From: Verrucomicrobiota bacterium
GTDB taxonomy: Bacteria > Verrucomicrobiota > Verrucomicrobiia > Limisphaerales > UBA9464
DNA: 9,456 bases
Reading direction: 5' to 3'
Assembly (NCBI GenBank): GCA_947454295.1
Contig: CANGMO010000060.1
Coordinates: 1 to 9,456 of the forward strand
Positions 5,951 through 9,456 of this stretch are shown in pieces; positions within the stretch are counted from its first letter, which is position 1; each line of letters starts with the position of its first letter. Below the pieces are notes generated by a model. The model did no database searches and was not told where the DNA came from. It saw nothing but the letters and a program-made list of their open reading frames with translations. A program made the translations under genes and the position numbers.

Positions 5951-7546
5951 ATGATCCCGACCATTGCTGTGGCGAAGCGCCCCCTCATGACCTTCCCTAG
6001 TAGGCTGCGCCTCGATCACGCCCGATCGTGGCGAACGCGTTGGCCATGGTGGCGTGGGGGCTCCGGCATCGGACTGATTGCCGCGACCTTGGGATCCACC
6101 GTCTCCTGCTCGGGGCAGGGCTTTTTCAATCCGTTTTCCGATCCGGGAGCCACCATGGCCTTCCCGGCGATTCCAGCTGGCGGGTTCAACGAGCTCCCGG
6201 GAACCAACGGCGAAGCGGGAGATAATTTCCTGATCCAGAATGGGTTGCCGTACAATCCTGTGGTCGGTCGCGGCGGACATCCCCACTACCGGCTCAAGAT
6301 CGGAAAGGCCACGGGATCCATCAGCACTGGCGTCGCGCTGACCTACGTCGACAACGCCAATCTGGTCAGCTCGCAGTTTAGCGGTGTCCCTCAAAGTGAT
6401 TTGGCGCTCACCACGTCGGTTGGCATCGGCTTCAACCTGCCGGTCAACCGCGACAACACGCTCCAACTCAACCTAGGCATCGGGTATAGCCACCATTTCA
6501 ACCAGAACCAGCCGGACCAGATCTCCCTCTCCCCAACCTCACAGTGGGATTACCGGATGAATCTGGGATCCGTCCGCCTTACCATTTTTGACCGAATCTC
6601 CACTCCGGGAACGCTGTCACCAGGAAGCCAGATCACCGGAACGGGGTCCTTCGCCTCGATCGACTTCAATCGGTTGGACAACGACATCGGCATGTCCGCC
6701 TCCTGGCAGCAGGGGAAGTCGACGACCTACAGCGCGGGCTACGACCTGACCACCGACATCGGCTTGGGGGACAAGTTCTCCCAGCAGGACCACATGACCC
6801 ATTCGCTCAGCCTGGCCATGTTCGAGCGGCTGGGTCGGCAATGGACCGTCGGCGTCTCCGGGTCAGCCTACATGAATCAGTTCTTTGAGCGTTTTCAGAA
6901 CGATTCCAAGGGATTTGGGGTAGGGCCAACGTTAACGTGGCAACCAACCCGCCGTATCAACGTCAGCGCATCCACTCGCTACTCCTTGGCGGTGTCTCAA
7001 CCGACTGGTGTGGTGGCCGACACGCAAGGGTTCGCTGGATTGACCTATGACGTTAACGTAGAGCAATATTTGACCACAAGGCTCGCCCACGGACTGGGTG
7101 GGGGCAGTCATGTGGATTTGGGCATTGGCAGCAACTTTGCGAAAACGCTGAACGCCAATTACCACCTCTCCTGGCGGTTGTCCTCCCGGGTTGGCCTCAA
7201 TTTCAACTCCACCTACGTGCAAGTGGGTCAAAGCGGTATTGGCTACGACTTCTTCCCGTTGCCAAACGGCGCTTTGTTCATTCCAGGTGCGATTCCGCAG
7301 TTGCTGACCTCGACCGGCGTGACTGCGTTGCCCCCGGGCACCCTGCTGACCCCAAGCGGATTGCTGGCACAACCCCGGGCGGCCGAGGATTCCCAGCAAT
7401 TGGTCTTCGCCCCGAGTCTGGCGATGCAGTTGACCGACAATCTGAGCGCAGGCTTGTCATATTCGTACAGAATCCGACTGTCTAATCTCTCGGGACACGG
7501 CTATTCTCAAAACTCGGTAACGCTCTCACTTTCCTACGCATTCTGA
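5951..7546 (+). CDS. Outer-membrane beta-barrel protein of a polysaccharide export locus
   Basis: The protein has 531 residues from ATG 5951. A hydrophobic core at 39-52 (GIGLIAATLGSTVS) follows an unusually long basic region with eight Arg/Lys, so it is exported by a signal peptide. The body alternates polar and hydrophobic residues in many amphipathic strands (for example SLSLAMFERL, WTVGVSGSAYM, RVGLNFNSTYVQVG, LSAGLSYSYRI). It ends in VTLSLSYAF; the terminal phenylalanine is the classic Bam recognition signal. It resembles putative beta-barrel porin families (BBP2 type) found in exopolysaccharide clusters, but the exact family needs a profile search. The gene is followed after 36 bases by an OPX-type export protein and then a PCP protein, which suggests it forms the outer-membrane pore for a polysaccharide. 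Alternative starts are TTG 5927 and ATG 5987. ATG 5951 is chosen because AGGAAG lies 10 bases upstream. Confidence 0.82.
   Translation: MIPTIAVAKRPLMTFPSRLRLDHARSWRTRWPWWRGGSGIGLIAATLGSTVSCSGQGFFNPFSDPGATMAFPAIPAGGFNELPGTNGEAGDNFLIQNGLPYNPVVGRGGHPHYRLKIGKATGSISTGVALTYVDNANLVSSQFSGVPQSDLALTTSVGIGFNLPVNRDNTLQLNLGIGYSHHFNQNQPDQISLSPTSQWDYRMNLGSVRLTIFDRISTPGTLSPGSQITGTGSFASIDFNRLDNDIGMSASWQQGKSTTYSAGYDLTTDIGLGDKFSQQDHMTHSLSLAMFERLGRQWTVGVSGSAYMNQFFERFQNDSKGFGVGPTLTWQPTRRINVSASTRYSLAVSQPTGVVADTQGFAGLTYDVNVEQYLTTRLAHGLGGGSHVDLGIGSNFAKTLNANYHLSWRLSSRVGLNFNSTYVQVGQSGIGYDFFPLPNGALFIPGAIPQLLTSTGVTALPPGTLLTPSGLLAQPRAAEDSQQLVFAPSLAMQLTDNLSAGLSYSYRIRLSNLSGHGYSQNSVTLSLSYAF
6929..6938. repeat. Perfect 10-bp palindrome ACGTTAACGT, copy 1
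   Basis: This exact palindrome inside the barrel gene recurs at 7050-7059. Here it falls in codon phase as ACG-TTA-ACG (Thr-Leu-Thr). It may be a protein-binding site or chance. Confidence 0.35.
7050..7059. repeat. Perfect 10-bp palindrome ACGTTAACGT, copy 2
   Basis: This is identical to the copy 121 bases upstream but sits in a different codon phase (GAC-GTT-AAC-GTA, Asp-Val-Asn-Val), so a repeated peptide does not explain the identity. The function is unknown. Confidence 0.35.
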
Positions 7547-7582
7547 CCGATAGTTCCTTAGCCAACCCTGGCGTCCCTAAGC

Positions 7583-8368
7583 ATGCGAACCGTCCTGAAA
7601 CTCCTGCTGCTCTCCGCGGCGATCGTCGCCCGAGCCGCGGAGGCTCCCGCCCCGGCCAAGGCCTCGGCAGCCGGGGCTGCGGACACTCCGGCACCGGCAG
7701 TCAGTGCCACGACCAATGCGCCCGCCGCCATCGGGACGGGCACCAACAGTGCGACCACGGGCAAATCCAAGGAGTATCTCTCCACGACCGTCGTGGACCC
7801 GGAATCACGCGAACTCAAGCCGCGCGATGGGTTTCGCTTTTCGATCGATGAGGATCCCCCTCCCCTGGGCGGCGGCGCTGGGTTCGAACAGGGTGTGTAC
7901 GTTTCCGATGGTGGGGAGGCCATGTTCCCCGTTTCACGCTCCGGCAATGCGTACATCAAGCTCAGCGTGGCCGGGAAAAAAATCGCCGACATCCGCAAGG
8001 AGCTGAAGGAAAAGCTGGATGGCGACTTTTACAAGAACTGCACGGTTCACCTGGACCTGGTGCAGGTGAACCGCGGCGCGGCGTCGGTCGACCAGACCGC
8101 GCGCGTGACCTTCTACGGTGAGATCAAGGGCGTGGTCGCCATTGGCGAAGGTGAAAACCTGACCATCTCGGAAGCCGTCCTCCGGGTGGGCGGCAGCGAC
8201 TACGCAGACCTGAGGAAGATCAAGATTCATCGCCTGAAGAAGGAAACCGGTCTCGAGGAGATCATCAATGTGGATGTCGAAAAGATCCTCAAGAAGGGTG
8301 ACCGCAAAGGGGATGTCCAGCTTCAGGGCGGCGACCGTGTGGAAGTGAAGGAGAAGGGACTGTTCTAA
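7583..8368 (+). CDS. Short OPX/Wza-family polysaccharide export protein (Poly_export + SLBB)
   Basis: The protein has 261 residues. The signal peptide is MRTVLKLLLLSAAIVARA, probably cut by signal peptidase I; there is no lipobox cysteine, unlike E. coli Wza. An Ala/Pro/Thr-rich linker (20-62) leads to a Poly_export domain: ELKPRDGFRFSIDEDP (77-92), then GEAMFPVSRSGNAYIKL and the helix KKIADIRKELKEKL. One SLBB domain follows from R174 (RVTFYGEIKGVVAIGEGENL, then ISEAVLRVGGSDYADLRKIKI) to the end (GGDRVEVKEKGLF). Wza is about 380 residues and has further domains plus a C-terminal helix that spans the outer membrane; this protein stops right after its SLBB domain and cannot cross the membrane that way. 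It probably forms a periplasmic ring that docks on the beta-barrel protein encoded just upstream. No clear ribosome site precedes ATG 7583. The next gene starts 25 bases after the stop. Confidence 0.9.
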   Translation: MRTVLKLLLLSAAIVARAAEAPAPAKASAAGAADTPAPAVSATTNAPAAIGTGTNSATTGKSKEYLSTTVVDPESRELKPRDGFRFSIDEDPPPLGGGAGFEQGVYVSDGGEAMFPVSRSGNAYIKLSVAGKKIADIRKELKEKLDGDFYKNCTVHLDLVQVNRGAASVDQTARVTFYGEIKGVVAIGEGENLTISEAVLRVGGSDYADLRKIKIHRLKKETGLEEIINVDVEKILKKGDRKGDVQLQGGDRVEVKEKGLF

Positions 8369-8393
8369 ACCGCGGCCCCTCGACCAACCCACC

Positions 8394-9456
8394 ATGAAAA
8401 CTCCCTTCTCTTCCTATTCCGCGCCGCTTCCGGGCTACGGCACGTCGTTGATCGACCGGATCAACATCTACCTCCATTTCCGGCGGTACTTCAAAATCAT
8501 CACCGAGCGCTGGCTGCTCCTGGCCACCTTCACCGTGGCCGGCACCGGCATCGGCGTGTGGTTGGCGGTGACCAAGCCCAGCACCTACCGCTCCACGTCC
8601 ACCCTCAGCACGCCCCAGAAAATCAGCGTCGCCCGCGACACCATCCAGGAGGGACCGATGTCGGTGGATTCGATCCTGAACCTGATGGGGCAGGACGTCG
8701 TGGTAACACGCGTCCTCGGCAAGCTGCAGGAAGGCCGCGAGAACACCAACAAGCTGGTCCGACCGAATCTCAACACCGCCGGCGGTCCAGGCGGCACGTT
8801 CATCATGTCGGTCGTCAGTACCAACTGGGACTACGCGCAGCAGTTCGCCGCCGCGTGGGCGCATGAGTTCGTCGACTTCGCCAAGCAGCAGCGCAAGAAC
8901 CAGATCAACAACAGCCAGGCGCAAAACACCCAGCAGATCCTGAGCTTCCAGCGAAAACTGGAGCAGGCTCAGCAGGCGCTCGACGACTTCCAGCGGAAGA
9001 ACAACATCGCCAGCATCGAGGATGCGGGTCTTTCGGCGCAGCGAAACCTGGACCGCAAGACCTCCGAGTTCGAGCAGATCAATCTGGAGATCAAGCTGTA
9101 CGAGAACACCACCGCCGAGGCCCTGGCCGCCGCGGGTGGCGTTGGGATCCGGTCGGAATCCACTTCCGAAAAAAGCCGCACCAGGAACAACAAGTCCGAC
9201 ACCCAGTCCGACTCCTCCGACCTGACCGATCGCTTTGGCGCCGGATCGCACTATTCCGATCTCCTCCGCGAGGTCCGTTCCCGCGAACGCCAGATCGCAC
9301 TCTGGACCGAGAAGCTCAAGGAGAAGCACCCGTACATGATCGACCTGCGCCGCCAGACCAACGAGCTGCAGGGGCGCATCAAGGACGATCTCGAGCTGGT
9401 GGAAAAAGGCCGCGCCGCACAGATCGAATCGCTCCGTCAACGTGCCCTGGGTTACC
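8394..9456 (+). CDS. Wzz/GumC-like polysaccharide co-polymerase (chain-length determinant), 5' part
   Basis: The gene is open to the right edge, with 354 residues visible. It encodes an inner-membrane PCP protein that governs chain length or export of a surface polysaccharide together with the OPX protein. Residues 30-39 are basic, a membrane span lies at about 40-59, and the following KPSTYRSTSTL is the typical P-x-x-Y-x-S post-membrane motif of the Wzz domain. Long periplasmic helices with coiled-coil character follow (about 165-240, QAQNTQQILSFQRKLEQAQQ; and about 295-350, LREVRSRERQIALWTEKLKE). Between them, at 252-287, is a polar Ser/Asp/Arg/Asn-rich insert. The second membrane span, and any fused BY-kinase domain with Walker motifs, would lie beyond the window, so the PCP-2a versus PCP-3 class cannot be settled. 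ATG 8394 has no recognisable ribosome site, and translation may depend on the upstream gene. Confidence 0.9.
   Translation, partial: MKTPFSSYSAPLPGYGTSLIDRINIYLHFRRYFKIITERWLLLATFTVAGTGIGVWLAVTKPSTYRSTSTLSTPQKISVARDTIQEGPMSVDSILNLMGQDVVVTRVLGKLQEGRENTNKLVRPNLNTAGGPGGTFIMSVVSTNWDYAQQFAAAWAHEFVDFAKQQRKNQINNSQAQNTQQILSFQRKLEQAQQALDDFQRKNNIASIEDAGLSAQRNLDRKTSEFEQINLEIKLYENTTAEALAAAGGVGIRSESTSEKSRTRNNKSDTQSDSSDLTDRFGAGSHYSDLLREVRSRERQIALWTEKLKEKHPYMIDLRRQTNELQGRIKDDLELVEKGRAAQIESLRQRALGY

Noticed and set aside
6098..6109. Possible lipobox TVSC in the barrel protein leader
   Set aside because: It lacks Leu at -3, and outer-membrane barrels ending in aromatic residues are normally cut by signal peptidase I; treated as chance.
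7557..7582. Small nested inverted repeat (CTTAG...CTAAG with GCCA...TGGC) before the OPX gene
   Set aside because: The arms are only 4-5 bases and interrupted; not distinguishable from chance.
8289..9440. 383-codon open frame on the minus strand
   Set aside because: It is antisense to the PCP gene, which has a membrane span, a P-x-x-Y-x-S motif and coiled coils. The antisense protein is a Val/Leu/Gly/Asp-rich shadow.

Overview
The window is dense, GC-rich bacterial DNA with no gene-free stretch longer than about 80 bases. No RNA gene, CRISPR array or mobile element is visible. The likely source is a Gram-negative bacterium, most plausibly of the Verrucomicrobiota. Three things point that way: an outer-membrane barrel next to a polysaccharide export gene; a secreted protein that ends in a calcium-loop pair (DxNxDGxxD, then DPDGDGFxNxxEY and GSDPTNAAS) followed by a W/Y-rich module finishing in FYQV, an ending common in that phylum; and weak or absent Shine-Dalgarno sites at several starts. 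The phylum call is an inference from protein style, not a search result.

Layout. (1) Bases 1-500, minus strand: the 5' part of a bifunctional chorismate mutase/prephenate dehydratase gene (pheA), cut by the left edge. (2) Divergently, from about 582, a plus-strand series begins: a YgfZ/GcvT-fold folate-binding protein, then a half-size ABC exporter, a small secreted protein of 198 residues, and a secreted matrixin-like zinc metalloprotease. The last three are physically interlocked (TGATG, then ATGA) and are almost certainly co-transcribed and translationally coupled. (3) A 12-bp inverted repeat at 5909-5943 separates this series from a second block. (4) From about 5951 comes an envelope polysaccharide export set: an outer-membrane beta-barrel protein, a short OPX/Wza-like export protein (Poly_export plus one SLBB domain, no C-terminal outer-membrane helix), and a Wzz/GumC-like chain-length or co-polymerase protein that runs off the right edge.

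How it may work together. The last three genes form a plausible continuous conduit: inner-membrane PCP, periplasmic OPX ring, outer-membrane barrel. This resembles the composite OPX/beta-barrel export route proposed from Myxococcus xanthus. The middle block joins an ABC exporter to two signal-peptide proteins, one of them a protease, and looks like a secreted-protease module of unknown purpose. The most interesting items are this coupled exporter/small protein/protease trio, the Met-turn substitution in the protease, the hairpin covering the start region of the barrel gene, and the split outer-membrane export machinery.
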